Origin: a bacterium
GTDB taxonomy: Bacteria; Vulcanimicrobiota; Xenobia; Xenobiales; Xenobiaceae
Direction: 5' to 3'
Length of the DNA: 5,921 nt
Assembly (NCBI GenBank): GCA_017444165.1
Contig: JAFSXH010000071.1
Location: forward strand, 1 to 5,921
In this document: positions 5,398-5,921 of the stretch, in pieces
Layout: each line of letters starts with the position of its first letter
Position numbering within the stretch: position 1 is the first letter of the stretch
The notes under the pieces: generated by a model
Seen by the model: the letters and a program-made list of their open reading frames with translations, nothing else
Told to the model about the DNA's origin: nothing
Databases searched by the model: none
Made by a program: the position numbers and the translations under genes

Positions 5398-5921
5398 CTT
5401 GATTTATGAACTCTTCCACGTATTGCCATATTTGTGCACTGATAGACTCAAAATCATCTTCAGCATTGATATATCGCCAACGCTCTGCACCACCATTGAG
5501 CGAAGGATCTACAAACTCACCTTTTGTTAAGAGCTGATAATTACGGCGCAATTCTCTAAAAAACTCCTCTTTTTCACGTTCAATGCGATCTAGGGAAACT
5601 TTTTGGCCGCCATAGCGTTCCATCAAACGCTGATAACCTGTCTCATAACTGAGATCTAGAAAGAAGGTCAGATCGGGCCAACAGTCACGAACAACCATAT
5701 TATTTAGAGTTTCCACCCACTCTAGAGGCAATTTTCTCGCCCCCTGATAAGCCAACGATGAATCAGCAAAGCGATCACAGATCACCCAAGTACCCTCATC
5801 CAAATGGGGTTTAATAAACTCCTGCACATGTTGGGAACGAGAGGCCTCAAAGAGAAGGAGTTCTGTCAAAGAATCCATACCTTTATTTTGGGGATCGATC
5901 AACAGAGAGCGGATCTTCTCC
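5381..5921 (-). CDS. tmk: Thymidylate kinase (dTMP kinase), 5' end cut by window
   Basis: The enzyme phosphorylates dTMP to dTDP with ATP in dTTP synthesis. The frame stays open to the right edge, where the codons before 5902 read Glu-Lys-Ile-Arg-Ser-Leu-Leu. These fit the conserved EKIRSLLLDP-type stretch of Tmk, so the real start lies outside the window. About 179 residues are visible of the usual 205-215; the missing part holds the P-loop. Visible signatures are MDSLTELLLFEASRSQHV, the DR(F/Y) substrate motif VICDRFADSSLAYQG, FFLDLSYETGYQRL, and the LID region with SLDRIEREKEEFFRELRRNY. The TTG at 5902 is an internal leucine codon, not the start. The gene's end overlaps holB by 17 bp, and the two are probably one operon. 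Confidence 0.95.
   Translation of the reverse strand, partial: EKIRSLLIDPQNKGMDSLTELLLFEASRSQHVQEFIKPHLDEGTWVICDRFADSSLAYQGARKLPLEWVETLNNMVVRDCWPDLTFFLDLSYETGYQRLMERYGGQKVSLDRIEREKEEFFRELRRNYQLLTKGEFVDPSLNGGAERWRYINAEDDFESISAQIWQYVEEFINQGVSRS

Overview
All five protein genes lie on the minus strand, so transcription runs from the right edge to the left edge. In that order they are: the C-terminal part of thymidylate kinase (tmk, cut by the right edge), the DNA polymerase III delta' subunit (holB, overlapping tmk), a complete type I restriction-modification specificity subunit (hsdS), a GH13 alpha-amylase with its own promoter and a strong terminator, and the N-terminal part of an exported S9-type (prolyl oligopeptidase-like) peptidase, cut by the left edge. 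I found no tRNA, rRNA, CRISPR array, transposase or integrase. No gene-free stretch exceeds about 200 bases.

The window is bacterial and looks chromosomal. The tmk-holB pair is a common housekeeping arrangement, and GTG starts are used. Composition is moderate by eye, with hsdS and the spacers more AT-rich than the flanking genes. A gut, rumen or other anaerobic carbohydrate-using bacterium would fit, but the sequence does not allow me to name a genus or even settle the phylum.

The most interesting region is 3198-4428. hsdS stands alone here, with no hsdM or hsdR in view. It sits exactly at the 3' end of holB. An identical 11-bp sequence occurs at both ends of the gene and carries the TAG stop codons of both holB and hsdS in the same phase. 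Recombination between these copies would remove hsdS and leave holB unchanged. The upstream copy is embedded in a heptamer tandem array. Inside hsdS, the linker between the two target-recognition halves holds four perfect 12-bp repeats encoding Glu-Leu-Thr-Ala. This is the same kind of repeat as the TAEL repeat that sets spacer length in EcoR124-type enzymes. Directly abutting it is a perfect 15-bp inverted repeat with a 3-nt loop. Together these suggest a mobile and length-variable specificity gene placed behind a housekeeping operon.

The left half is a carbohydrate and peptide hydrolysis region. The amylase has an extended -10 promoter with AT-rich dyad and direct repeats around it, an unusual Ser/Ala/Val/Pro-rich N-terminus without a clear signal peptide, and Gln in place of the usual region I His. 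Its terminator lies immediately ahead of the ribosome-binding site of the peptidase gene, so peptidase expression may depend on read-through.
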